A stretch of 21,842 nucleotides of DNA from Paramacrobiotus richtersi (GCA_034698045.1 JAQGAU010001042.1:1-21842); one strand, 5' to 3'; counted from the first letter of the stretch, positions 1-10,114 are shown. Numbers and translations: made by a program. The notes: generated from the sequence alone by a model not told the origin.

Positions 1-564
1 GTGTATTCGAAAACATGCGCGTCGATTATTCCTGCTCTGCCTATGCGACACCCATCACACTGCTAGTTCCGGTAGGGTCTTGTGCGCGCTAGGGCATTCA
101 TTCGTCTCATTTGATGTGGTGCGCGAATTAAATACATTACTTACTCTACCAGTAAAAGCCAGTGAGTTAACCGCCGTAGAGCACAATGGTAAGTTTGCAC
201 ATGAGTTGACCAGCAGTTTTCAAAAATCACAAAAGCAAGATGACTTTCTGATTGTTTTTGAGTCGAAACGAGCACTAAACTAATCGGAATTATACCATTT
301 AGCTTTTTATTGTGTGCAAGCATAACTAGCAAAACGACTGTGAAAGGAACCGTAGAAATCACACCCGAAAGGCGTTTTTGGTGGCACCGCACTACGCTTT
401 CATAACTTTTACATGCCGCGAATTAGCCACAGTCAAACTTCGGCATACATCAGGATTTCATTACCAGGTAAGTGCACTCGCTGTTTGCGGCACTAATAGA
501 CCGAAGCGAGAAAGGTGTTCACTAAATATTTCCTCACCGATTGGGCCGACAACACATCCATGTG
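1..564. other. No gene recognised; spacer
   Basis: Short open frames occur on both strands here, but none shows a recognisable domain, a signal peptide or a matching splice partner. I see no gene. The 3' part grades into the tandem repeat that follows. Confidence 0.5.
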
Positions 565-1330
565 TCAGTGTACAGGGCGCGCCCATTGCTATTGTAATGC
601 TGCGCAAACTCAAGGTGCCGTGACCGACGGGACCTCACAAAATATCCAGTTTTACTGAATATTCAGGACTCGCACTCTAATGCTGCGTTATTGCCCAGTA
701 CTGCCGGTACCGTCACCGACGGGACGGGGCAAAATATACAGTTTCACTGAATACAGAGAACACGCGCTCTACTACTGCGTTCGTGCGAAGTGCTACCCGT
801 GCCGTGCCAACGGACGGATAAAAAAATTATCTTCATTGAATACTGAGGACGCGCATTCTCCGACTATTACCATGTTAGTGCGCAGTACTTCCGCTGCCGT
901 GGCCGACGATACGAGACAAAATATATAGTTTTACTGAATATGACGACACGGCCTCTACTGCTGTGTTATTACGCAATACTACCGTTACCGTGACAAGAAA
1001 CCCATATTTGTTGCGCACAGAGAGCCTGCCAAGTTCTGCTGAGTTATTGAACAGTACTTCCGGTACCGTGACCAACGGGACGGGACAAATAAAGTTTCAT
1101 GAATATAGAGGACACGCACTCTACTACTATTGTTTTGCGAAATACTATCCGTGCCGTACCGACGGGCGGATCAAATATTTAATCTCATTGAATATTGAGG
1201 ATGCGCATTCTACTACTGCGTCAGCGCGAAATGCTTCCGACCGAGGGGAAGAACAAAGTACTATTTTCATTGAATGTAGACGACCCGTGGTCCGCTTTGG
1301 TAGCAGCGTGTGATGCACATTCGCTCGTGA
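565..1330. repeat. Degenerate tandem repeat, unit about 90 bases
   Basis: Eight to nine diverged head-to-tail units. Each unit has a block like ACCGACGGGACGGGGCAAAA, then an AT-rich stretch ending in (C/T)A(C/T)TGAATA, then GAGGACACGCACTCTACTACTG, shortened here to its core CGCACTCTACTACTG, then CAGTACTTCCGGTACCGTG. The TGAATA anchor occurs at 656, 748, 837, 935, 1100, 1189 and (as TGAATG) 1271, giving steps of 92, 89, 98, 165, 89 and 82. The 165 step is two units; the anchor has been lost from a shortened copy near 994-1072. Copies differ by many substitutions and small indels, so this is an old minisatellite-like array. The open frames crossing it are by-products of the repeat, because the unit length is not a constant multiple of three. 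Confidence 0.8.
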
Positions 1331-1428
1331 AAAAATTTTTATAACGAAATATTTTCTGTTCGGGAAGTAGAGTAATGCAAAGCCTCTCTGAAATAGCGAA
1401 CTCGCTGACAAAGCGCGGTTCTACGTGT

Positions 1429-1457
1429 TCCCACCGAGGCCGTAGGCCGAGGTGGGA
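1429..1457. other. GC-rich hairpin with symmetric GA/GA internal loop
   Basis: TCCCACC (1429-1435) pairs with GGTGGGA (1451-1457), and GGCC (1438-1441) pairs with GGCC (1445-1448) around a GTA loop. Between the two stems both strands carry GA, which in RNA would make a tandem G-A mismatch. The hairpin lies just after the minisatellite. Its role is unknown. Confidence 0.5.
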
Positions 1458-2562
1458 CTTGTACATTCTACTGCTACAATATGTTGCTATAACTACGGAA
1501 AAAACGTACAGTGATAAAGTAAAGACACTCCATTATGCTGGACGAGGTTTCGATCATGTTCATGCATGTAATGACTTCGAACCAGAGTTCTTTCGAAACG
1601 GTCAACTCGCTTTGATCTTTAATGCAAGTGACTTGTAAATCTCATAAGTATCATGTTTTGCCGGAAACTTTGTTTGTGCGAACACGGTTTCAAATCAGAA
1701 TGAGTTCTTGCTGTCAACGTTTACATGCAGAAAACTTGTAATGCGAACATAGATGCAAAAACAGTTTATGGGCGGAACATTAACACGAAAACTATCCCTC
1801 GTGGGATAGTTGCACAAACATGAAAGCAACCTCAATAAATTCTCCTAAGAGAGAGGAGCATATATGGGAGAGTAAGCTATAACGAAGGTTTAAACGTAAA
1901 CCGTGCACGTGTATAAAAATTCTCATTATGATAGAACCGATGTCTATTTCAAAATAAAAATACCGGTCGGTGCCATATTTTTGGAACTTGGAAGTAAAAC
2001 CATCCTTTTTTTGGTAGTTGAAAATGCATCAATTTCAAGCATGTTGAAATTATATAAATGCATTTTGAATCTGACAGAAAAGATGCTAGGCTCGTTTTGT
2101 TTTAAAACAGTCCTCATGCAACTTCTAGCAGAATCAGTGTGTTCTCGGTACCGTAGACGGAGGAGAACGTTTAGATGAGATTTACCTGTTGTAATGTTCA
2201 AGGCGGTGGCATGATAGCCATCGCGCGTTGATTATGTTGTCGACACAAATGTGAAGATTGTGAATAAAAAAAATGATTAAAAAAAAGTGTGTAATGAGAA
2301 GCTTATGCACGAAATTGTTTTTCAGCTTTTGTAAGGAATTGCCCAATAGCCAGATGTTGCATGCACAGATCGTTTTCATATCGATTCTGAAATATGTATT
2401 TCAAATTATAATGGTTTGTATGGCCGCAAAGTACAGCAACACGCACATTCTGTCTTATGAGCTTAAGCCGCGCACAGCAACTTCAGCAAGACATGGTAAC
2501 ACGAAAGGTCACTTGCTTTAACGGATCCGTTAGTACGTGTACTTAAACGGAGCACAGCTAAA
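1458..2562. other. Non-coding spacer
   Basis: AT-rich stretch with small open frames only. Apart from the hairpin at 1790-1811 I see no domain, exon or RNA gene in it. Confidence 0.5.
1790..1811. other. Perfect 9-bp hairpin with four-base loop
   Basis: AACTATCCC (1790-1798), loop TCGT, then GGGATAGTT (1803-1811). The pairing is perfect and isolated in otherwise unstructured AT-rich sequence. It does not match the histone mRNA 3' stem-loop consensus. The function is unknown. Confidence 0.45.
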
Positions 2563-2735
2563 TACAGTAAAACCTGTGTGCTACATACACCGTATAATAA
2601 ATTCACCTGCAAATTACATACACGTTTTCTTGAACCGGCGCGCCTCGTTGACTGTAAATACACCCTGCGTAATGAATACACCTGAGTATTAAATACGCTT
2701 TCGTCTGTACCGTGGGTGTATGTAGTATACAAGTT
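2563..2735. repeat. Degenerate short repeat around ATACAC
   Basis: Variants of AAATACACCTG recur at irregular spacings of roughly 15-30 bases (for example in CTACATACACCG, AAATTCACCTGC, TACATACACG, AAATACACCC, GAATACACCTGA). This gives a weak imperfect periodicity. It is probably a simple-sequence or minisatellite remnant. The open frames crossing it show the matching protein periodicity and are not counted as genes. Confidence 0.35.
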
Positions 2736-3127
2736 TTATTGTATTTTGTACTTCGTTTTCAGTTTTACTTCGAAGTACAGGCGACGTTTTCAGACACTCA
2801 TCTTCTTTCCAGTTTCTGGTTTGCTGTACTTGGAGTTCTGACTGAGTGCTTAAACCGATATACAGACTGTATTTATATGGCGAAACCAAGCTACCCTACT
2901 GTGACACTATGGTACGGCATTAAACACAACACTACCCTACCTGTTTGGTAAAATAGGTGCAAGTGCTGATTACTTGGTACGTATACTTATTGGCCTGTTC
3001 CCAGCCATAATTATAACTTTGTACATAAATTAAACAATACGGTGCAGAAAATCCGATACGCGAGCCATTTTGCGCGACAGCACAGACGAAGTTGCAGAAA
3101 TGTATATATACGTGCGTGTATAGGTAC

Positions 3128-3264
3128 ATGACGTCTCCAATCGAAGAGTCCAGCTTTCCCACGAATGTCTTGAAATCAGCCGTGTTGTAAAAGGTGACAG
3201 TTTTCGTTGAACCCGTGGCACTACAAATCGGGCAAATGTCGGTGTGCATGAACATATCTATATT
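3128..3264 (-). CDS. Candidate exon with a CPIC knuckle, unidentified gene
   Basis: On the minus strand a good splice acceptor (a run of eight T, then GAAGTACAG) precedes an open frame starting at 3264. The first 35-45 residues read like a real protein: a CPIC pair close to the start, then STKTVTFYN and FKTFVGKLDSSIGDV. A CxxC pair followed by an aromatic and an amphipathic helix recalls the first half of ZAD-type or similar zinc-binding modules, but the second cysteine pair is not found here, so this is only a resemblance. The frame stays open to 2932 but loses protein-like composition after about 3128. The donor chosen there (AT|GTACCT) is weak. No partner exon was located. Confidence 0.22.
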
Positions 3265-3354
3265 CTGTACTTCAAAAAAAAGTCTGATATTGTCGGTGGA
3301 AATTGTAAGACTGCCAGTATTTTTACAACAAAACGACAAAAACCTGTGATACAA

Positions 3355-4358
3355 CCTAAATACGTATCACAATAAATAATCATTAAAATTAACAAATTAG
3401 AAAATTATTAGAAGATGAAATACCATTTAGATAATACAAATGAAATCAAAGTAAAATAAACGGTGGTAAATGGATAAGTTGAAATAATGTAAATTGATTA
3501 GCTTAATTTTAACTAAGGTGTAATTACCTGTAATTTTAAAACTTAATAAAATAGTTTTTACATTTAAATGAAATAGTAGCTTTATGTATTTTTATTTATT
3601 ATCTACGTCAGTTTGTGAGCTAAACAGGAAAGAATGACAGTTGGAACTTGGAAATAATACCACTGCCAATCAGTAGAAGGAAACGGATGGAATTTGTGTA
3701 TTCTTTATGTTAATCCTTAGAATAGTCCCTTTAACCAGGTTGATGCATTTTGCCGGAAGTGGGTGTCCGTATAATTTCTTCCGTAATGATAATACATATT
3801 TCTTACTCGTTAGTAATTCTACAGAACAGTTTGGTTAATATGGTTTGTATGTTCCTGTTACATGTTTTTTTCTGACTGTGGAGATATTATTAATCTCATA
3901 TCCACGACTGCGTTACAACGTTAACATGTACAGACAAGACTGTACTGCAGAAGCGTCAAATCGTAGAACGGTGGCTTTGGACACGTATTTATCCACTGAC
4001 ACTCTTTCGGTGTAGCACACACTTACTCAACCACTACTCTAGTTCTAAGTTGTAATAACGCGAACAGATATGTTTTTTTATAAGCTTACCGGTTTCGATA
4101 AGAAATATATTTAGAAAAGAAAAAAATATATTACTAAATGTCATGCTATTTTAGTCAAAGCCAATTGAATAAAGAACAAAACTGAAGAGCTTACTGCCAT
4201 TACACTATGATATTTTACAGCAACTTGCTATCCGCAATGGTCGGTGGCTTGTGTGGCTCATACATGTATAGACTGAAGCGGGAAAACTTTCGTCTGCTAC
4301 TACTGCGCTTATTTTTATCCTTTTAGAGAATCACGTTTTGCGGATGAAACTGGTACTC
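3355..4358. other. AT-rich spacer before the transposon
   Basis: About 1 kb of strongly AT-rich DNA without protein-like open frames. Nothing else is recognised in it. Confidence 0.6.
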
Positions 4359-4539
4359 ACAAGCAGATCCCCCAACGCCTCATATTGACAAAAATATGAG
4401 GATGAGCCTAAAAAGTAGTGCTATTTATACTGATCACAGGGTATTTTTTCCTGTGTGGAGGTTATTAACGATGATTAATTATGAATTTTCAAAGATATTA
4501 ATTTATAACATGGAGCCTCGTAGAATGACGTCAGCCGTG
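4359..4539 (+). repeat. Left terminal inverted repeat of the transposon
   Basis: Inverse copy of 6765-6945 with scattered single-base differences and a one-base indel near the outer end (GATCCCCC against GACCCCC). The inner end is a conserved block, ACATGGAGCCTCGTAG followed by ATGACGTCAGCCGTG. It contains a perfect 9-bp palindrome at 4378-4401 (CCTCATATT, six-base loop, AATATGAGG). Transposase presumably binds within this repeat. Confidence 0.9.
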
Positions 4540-4589
4540 CAATTTATTAAATGAATTATTTATTTTTTACGTAAGTAACGTATCGGTGA

Positions 4590-4595
4590 TTTATT
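4590..4595 (-). terminator. Polyadenylation signal of the transposase gene
   Basis: AATAAA on the minus strand overlaps the transposase stop codon (TAA at 4596-4594). This compact 3' end leaves almost no 3' UTR inside the element. Confidence 0.5.
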
Positions 4596-6543
4596 AAATT
4601 AAATGCGCAGCGGACTCATGATAATGGTTATCAATGTAGAAGTGTTCAAAACAATAACAGTTTTCGCACCACGAGCAACGAATAAAAGACATCTTCTCAC
4701 AAGAATGACAGTGTTGCGCCGAAAACCCGAAACAATACTGCAGTGGAGTGAGAAACTCCGGCCCACGCTCGAGCAGATATCCTGCCATGTACCAGGAATG
4801 TCGGCGGTACTCGCGGAATCGCCCATGACAGAACTGGTTGTACAGTAGACTGACGAGTTTGAGCATATTATTTCTCTGGGGAAGGCTCAGATTTGGATGC
4901 TCCAACAACGCACAATCATGAAACTTACGAGCGACTGTTTTCCAGCCGCGAAACCCAAAAACATCCAATGGCTGGATGTAAGCAGTGGCTTTCGGTGGTA
5001 TAATTAAAGCGTCTACCGTATGGCCTTCCGGTGTTTCCTCATTCAAAGTCTGCAGATTTGCCTGCGTAGTGAACGAGTCCAGTATAAGAACAGAATTTGC
5101 TGGCACGTTTGGAAAGTAACAGTCACTCAGCCACTCTTTCCAGTTCCACTTGTGAACGTTCCCACTGGAAGATGCAGAAATCAACAAATTACCATTTTCA
5201 TTCCACAGATCTTCCACAACACGCGTGCCAAATTCCCCGTACGACTCCTGCAGTACAACATAAAGTGGGCCGACAAATTCACCGTCTGCGGACAAAAGCG
5301 GTTGAGCGGTGAAGCTGTGAGTGGTCGCATGGACCGAGCGAACTTGTTTCGACATATCCGTACATCCTGCAAAGTGGTCTTTTGGGTTATAATCGATGGC
5401 AAATTAAAGCTCGTAATAGATCTGTATGATTAGGTAAATAAAAAATCACAGCAATCTGAAAAATGAATTTCACAATAAACACTGTTGTTTTCGAAGTTTT
5501 CTGGAAACACCTAAAGCTGCAATATATTATGGATTTTTATGCTTGATTTACTGGTTATCCGGCCGGTATTATCCACAAAAATGCCATGAAACAGACCAAA
5601 AAGTCGAAACTGTAAAAGTTACCTTTGTACGAAAGTGAGCGACCGCTGTGTAGTTCGTAGTCGAATCCTGTCTGGTCTGTGTTAAATACTGCCGAAGGTT
5701 CGATGGAGAGCATCATTTCCTGTGCAGTCACAACGAAATCCAAAACTGCATTGTGAAACTGTTCCTCTGTTTGCTTCGGGGAGACGTGGCTGATAAGTTT
5801 CGTTACTTTCCGTTCGACAATGTTGTGCTTATTTTTGAAGTTCTGACACCAGTGTTTAGATGCACGGAAATTTGACAGTCCCTTGTCATGACTTGCGAAA
5901 ATAGCCCATTTTCGAAGATCCGTATCGTGAATGACAAGCTGCCTCTGAATACAAAAAAGTCGAATTTCTCAATAACCGCTTTTTCAATCTGAAGCAGTTT
6001 CTCCTGTTCGCTTCCCCCCGCACCAATCTCGCTTTTCCAGGTATAAAGCTGACGGACTGATGTTACACGGGCAAACTTCTGCTGAACACGTTCAAGAGAC
6101 AATTTCTTCCGCTTCCCACATTCCCAGTATCCCACAGCGCGCTTTCTGTAATCATAAGGAACTGTCTCTTTGTGGCTGACTTCGGGTTTACATCCTTCCG
6201 AGGATGGCTCGCTGCTGGTCCCAGACTGGGACGACACGGGTTCTTTGATACAGTCCTGATTCGCTGTTATGGAATCTCCAGAAATCATTTCATGATTATA
6301 CGTCAAACTTGTCACATATTCGACTTCCCCAAGGCCGGAGGAAAATTCTTCAATTACTCCTGAAAATACAAGAACGCGTCTTATTTTCACTGTCATTAAA
6401 AGCACAGAACAGGGATTTTCCAAACCTTTTAGGATTTCGACGAGCTGTTGGTCTTTTTCGGTTATCTCCGAAGTTGCCATAGTTTCCACGTGGTAATTAA
6501 GAGCCAACATGCCCAGCACATTGCGAATATTCAAATTTTCCAT
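4594..6543 (-). pseudogene. pogo/jerky-type transposase, one frameshift
   Basis: The gene runs from the ATG at 6543 to TAA at 4594. It has an N-terminal Ser/Glu-rich region, a Psq-like helix-turn-helix (around DYRKRAVGYWE, LSLERVQQKFA and VRQLYTWKSEI), a CENP-B-like DNA-binding half (DLRKWA, NFRASKHWCQNFKNKH) and a DDD core. The aspartates are in NTDQTG (5675-5677), LILDSF (5077-5079) and QPLDVFG (4993-4995). A Cys/His-rich tail follows (CHSCEKMSFIRCSWCENC, then H residues). A phase-1 intron at 5367-5622 (AAAG|GTAACT ... TTTGCAG|GA) joins the frames exactly. A further in-frame 66-base intron at 6360-6425 (AAAG|GTTTGG ... TTTTCAG|GA) is possible. The only break is a one-base loss in a T run (six A on the plus strand, 5953-5958; seven would restore frame). 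All catalytic residues are kept, so an assembly error is possible. Confidence 0.85.
5367..5622 (-). other. Intron of the transposase gene
   Basis: Minus-strand intron of 256 bases: donor AAAG|GTAACT after ...SLSYK, acceptor TTTGCAG|GATGTACGG. The split glycine codon is restored (G + GA). This joins the first-aspartate block to the exon carrying TTHSFTAQP and the other two catalytic aspartates, in the order expected for the family. Confidence 0.75.
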
Positions 6544-6764
6544 GACGGAGTTCGTAAGAAAAAGCCCAAGGATAATGAAAAAGATTTTGCCAATAATTGA
6601 CGACGATTGAGAAAATATACCTTGTAACTTGTTTCAAAATTCGATTTACACAGTCGCTAAAACTTCAAAGCTGTACGCACTGTAACGGAGGAGCAGTTAC
6701 GTAAACAGCATAGCAGGAAAAGTGCAGGCGGTGCGTTCAAAAACTTACGCTACTCGAAGGCTTA

Positions 6765-6945
6765 CACGGCTGACGTCATCCTACGAGGCTCCATGTTAAA
6801 AAATTAATAAGTTCAAAAATTCATAATTAATCACCAGTGACAACCTCCCCACAGCAAAAAATACCCTGTGATCAGGATAAACAGCACTACCTTTTACGCT
6901 CATCCTCATATTTTTGTCAATATGAGGCGTTGGGGGTCTGCTTGT
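6765..6945 (-). repeat. Right terminal inverted repeat of the transposon
   Basis: Inverse partner of 4359-4539. It carries the same internal palindrome (6904-6927) and the same inner block ending at the CACGGCTGACGTCAT edge. Differences from the left copy are few and spread out, as expected of a young element. Confidence 0.9.
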
Positions 6946-7790
6946 CAGCTGCATTGATTTACGAGGTCTTGCTTTGTCGATAAATAAACGAATTGTTTTA
7001 ATTATCAATATTTTAATAGTTTTGCGTTATAATTATTTAGAAATTTGATAATCAAAAACGAAAATAAACCATGTAATGTTACGTTTTAGAGAGGTTTATA
7101 AAGGGCCGAGAAAGAGGGAATTATAGAGTTTCTCATTATGTGGTGTATTTCACTAGTGAAAAAAACCGAATTATCCCGGCTTTTTAAGTGAGCGATAACC
7201 TTTTCCCCTTTTTTCTTTTTTTTTCTTTATTTATTTTGTTCATTATTTTAGTCTCCTATCCTTATCTCCGTAGAATGCACACGGGATGCTTTTGAGGCAT
7301 ATTATTTATTTCCGATAATTGTTCTTTTGAATTTGTTTAACTTTTTTCTCTAATTTCGTTTTTCTTCTTTTACTGATCTTGTCGGATTACGGCTTACCCA
7401 TGTTGTACGGTTGCCGTTTGAAGTGACAACAGTATCATAGCGTACCAGAAGCACCTTCGGCCTCCGTCTCAGGATTTCTTGGGATCCATATTCAGAATGA
7501 ATTCGAAAACTTAGTAGTCAGATGGTTTGGTGTCTAGGCTTAGCGGTATCCGCTGCTACTGATGTTAGCTAGTTCGTGCGGCCAGTATTGTTATTAATTA
7601 GGTATAGAAGTAGTGACGTACATACGCCATGCTGGTGCCAGAAACTGGAGCTGAGTTTCTCTAATAAGGTCAACCAGTTGACTGTGGGGCATGCTCTTTC
7701 GATTGTGCGCTTACATTAAGTAAAATTTAGGTTTACATAGAAAATTACGTATACAACACACTGAAAAAACCATATTTTGAATACACGGTT
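6946..7790. other. Spacer with pyrimidine-rich tract
   Basis: No protein-like frame is present. A T/C-rich tract lies near 7200-7250. It could serve as splice or regulatory sequence, but no partner is seen. Confidence 0.5.
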
Positions 7791-7804
7791 CCTTTGACGT
7801 TCAG

Positions 7805-7976
7805 CTGGCGAAATTACGCTGCAGACTCCAGCAAACCATCCGGTGACCCCGCCCCCAACACCTGCAAGCCGACGGGACGAGGCACTGTGGACGGGGCCCT
7901 TATTTTGTTAACGGCCGACAACGGCGCACCCGTTTACGCCATGGCCGGCCAGCAGACCGTTGTTGTGCCCCAATAG
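7805..7976 (+). CDS. Candidate terminal exon or gene remnant, unidentified
   Basis: This is a GC-rich island in AT-rich surroundings. It is preceded by an acceptor (GGTTCCTTTGACGTTCAG) and ends at TAG 7974-7976. The frame ending there reads ...DGALILLTADNGAPVYAMAG then QQTVVVPQ, which looks like a Gln/Val-rich regulatory tail. In its first half a second frame (GEITLQTPANHPVTPPPTPA, then SRRDEALWTG) reads at least as well, and it meets the first near 7895-7900. A single frameshift may therefore have broken an originally continuous sequence, which would make it a remnant. No partner exon was found and I cannot name the family. Confidence 0.3.
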
Positions 7977-8276
7977 ATTCCACGAATGATCGGGTGTTGT
8001 TAAACGGTTATCTGCGCTTCCGGTCAAAAAACAGTGCATACGGCACCGCGCGGCGGGCAGTGGTACACATTTGGCACGGCACACATAGACGCGGTACTAC
8101 AGTATTGTGTCGGAAAACGCTCGGAATCCCAATCCAGAAGACGTGTGAAAAAAACAGCAACATGATAAACATGCATATAATGCACCCTTTTTTGGAACAT
8201 TTCACGTTATATTTTGATTATTTTTTTTGTTATTTTGTATCGCAGTCGTTGTTGTCTCCATGCTTTTAAATTTATG

Positions 8277-8337
8277 CAGTGATTGTTCTGATTATTAAAA
8301 TAATTTTGTCCAGTGATTGTTTTGATTATTAAAATAA
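8277..8337. repeat. Two 27-base direct repeats, period 34
   Basis: CAGTGATTGTTCTGATTATT plus AAAATAA (8277-8303) recurs at 8311-8337 with one substitution (C to T). The copies are separated by TTTTGTC. This is a small recent tandem duplication. Confidence 0.8.
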
Positions 8338-9180
8338 ACTGAGCACTTCTAAGTAAGTCTCGGAAAGGTTCATCGTAGTATGAGTAATTGTTAATTAGGC
8401 CTTTACAAACGCCCAAACATGGTGTAGAAAGGTTTAGTAAGACAATAAATGACGTTAACTGCATGTGCAACCTTGCACGGGATTTTGTTTCCAGCCTTCT
8501 TTCGAGCTCGATTTACGTTGCAAGCCAATGCCACTTCCAATAATAATCCGCTTTGGATAAGATAGGCAGCATGTTAAGCAACATCGAAATAAAAAAAATT
8601 TTATTTACATTTTAATTAAAGTACGCAGCATACCCTGGCACTATGGAGATTTCCTGCACATTTTGGACGGAAATCTGCCAAATATAAAGTGACACTAGTA
8701 TTTTCAAATTCGTTTGTATCTTTGAAAAATAATTTTTCTGATGAAGTTCTGTCGGATAAAAATCATCAGCGGCGACGATGGTTATCATTCCATTTCGAGG
8801 ATGATGTCTGCAGCCATTATGAGATTCCGGCAGACCAATATATGTACTCTTTTCGCATTTTCCAATTGACGCGTTGAGCGTAAACCAACCTGTTGGGCCG
8901 GATTCAGTCACGTAAGTCCGTCTTAACTATGCTATCGGATATACACTAAAGGATGTTTTCTAAAGTTAACATTAGAAAATAATATCTGGCAAAAACGTTC
9001 ACGCTTGTCGATCAAACCGAAACATCGTGTGTACGGTTTCGTGTAACAGCCAGAAGGGCGACAATTCAGAAGATCTACAATTTAAATTTTACCGAAACGA
9101 AAAGCTGTCTCCATCGAGATTTCTCTTGCAACACTATTCAAAGGTCATCCTGACACTTTTTCCGCAGCTCACTTGTCAGT

Positions 9181-9258
9181 AGATAATCGGTGTCATCCAG
9201 CCACAGTTCCCGGACCCAACAGATAATCAGTTTCGTCCGTACACGTCAAGCGACCAGT
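9181..9258. repeat. Imperfect tandem duplication, period 40
   Basis: AGATAATCGGTGTCATCC at 9181 and AGATAATCAGTTTCGTCC at 9221 match at most positions. The downstream stretch to about 9500 keeps returning to TCCG-containing words but shows no clean period. Weak evidence. Confidence 0.3.
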
Positions 9259-9875
9259 TGATTCGGATGTTACTACTCAAATGCGGTAAACAGAGGGATA
9301 GCCGAGAATTTTATGGCGAACCTAATTTGGATGAAATGTCCGGATTAACACAATTATCAAAAGGCGCAGGAAAAATGTCCGAGTAAAACTAACCGTCTGG
9401 TGGCACTCGGCGAGTATCCGATGAAACCGGTTGCCAACTGGGCGCTCACAAAAGTATACTGGTGAAACTGATCGCCTAGCTGGACGTTGCACTGGGCACG
9501 TGTTCGGATAAATCCGGCATTCGGCTAGGTCTACACTGTACTGTATCTGGTTTATTGGAAGCAGTGCCATTGTCTGGACGCAAGCGCTAAACAGTCCTGG
9601 ATGGCAATTCCGAAGATGTGGCTGCATAATTTGGAAGCAACGGCAATCGTCGACTAGCGAAAAGGTAAATGACAAATCAACCAATCCTAACATGGTGCAC
9701 AATAATATACCAAAAGGTCACATATGTATAGTACGTAACTCGCATATACGGTTGGTTTGAACATTTAGGCAGTATATAAAAACTATATTCTGATTGATTT
9801 ACGGTATGCGGTATTACCAAACCGCATATTTATGTGTGCGCTTTGATACTGCTGCGTGATTGTTATATTTTGAAG

Positions 9876-10114
9876 GGTTTTTGACACAACGCATCATGAG
9901 GACTGAGAAGGGCGCAGGATACCGCCGCTCTTCATCTTTTAAAGTTACTGGTTCTATTACAAGTAACCGTCTCATCAGCGGACTGGCGAATGAAGAAAAG
10001 GAAGCGTTAAAATTGCTGCCATTTGGACTGAAACCGGAAGATATACAACTCATTCTGAAAATTATGGAACGATATCAGTGTTTCGACAAGTTTTCATTGG
10101 CCGTGCGGAAGCAA
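9876..10114 (+). CDS. Candidate exon, cyclic-nucleotide-binding-domain-like start
   Basis: Open frame after a possible acceptor (TTATATTTTGAAG). It contains an internal ATG at 9896 (MRTEKGAGYRRSSSFK), a Ser-rich basic segment, then ISGLANEEKEALKLLPFGL and KPEDIQLILKIMERYQCF followed by DKFSLAVRKQ. The order 'DIxxLLxxMxxxxxFxxxSxxVRxxL' is the helical cap that leads into cyclic-nucleotide-binding domains of the RAPGEF and CNBD-protein type. The barrel itself is not in this exon. The frame stops at TGA 10124-10126, and a weak donor (CAA|GTAGCA) is assumed just before. No continuing exon was found, so it may be an orphan or decayed exon. Assignment rests on pattern only. Confidence 0.3.

Larger units (their letters stand above)
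4359..6945 (-). mobile_element. pogo/Tigger-like DNA transposon with 181-base inverted ends
   Basis: The element is bounded by two long inverted repeats, 4359-4539 and 6765-6945, that match closely over 181 bases. They enclose a single minus-strand transposase gene. Known biology: pogo/Tigger/jerky members of the Tc1-mariner superfamily move by cut-and-paste, with a transposase that has N-terminal helix-turn-helix domains and a DDD catalytic core, normally duplicating a TA target. The ends read ACAAGCAG followed by a C-rich block. A TA duplication directly at these borders was not found, so the exact outer ends may be off by a few bases. The coding region is almost whole and the two ends are still very similar, which implies fairly recent insertion. 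Confidence 0.88.
7980..9870. other. Mostly non-coding spacer
   Basis: No confident gene. A minus-strand frame at 8612-8911 has a short protein-like stretch (GLPESHNGCRHHPRNG, ITIVAADDFYPTELHQ) but no splice partner or recognised family. A 27-base direct duplication sits at 8277-8337. Imperfect duplications built on AGATAATC lie at 9181 and 9221. Confidence 0.45.

Noticed and set aside
80-283. 67-codon plus-strand frame
   Set aside because: No domain, no context, ordinary length for chance, and an equal frame on the opposite strand.
4355-6948. TA target-site duplication of the transposon
   Set aside because: No TA pair lies directly at both observed borders. The borders or the target preference remain unsettled.
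9322-9702. 126-codon minus-strand frame
   Set aside because: Runs across imperfectly repeated TCCG-rich DNA; no domain and no splice partner.
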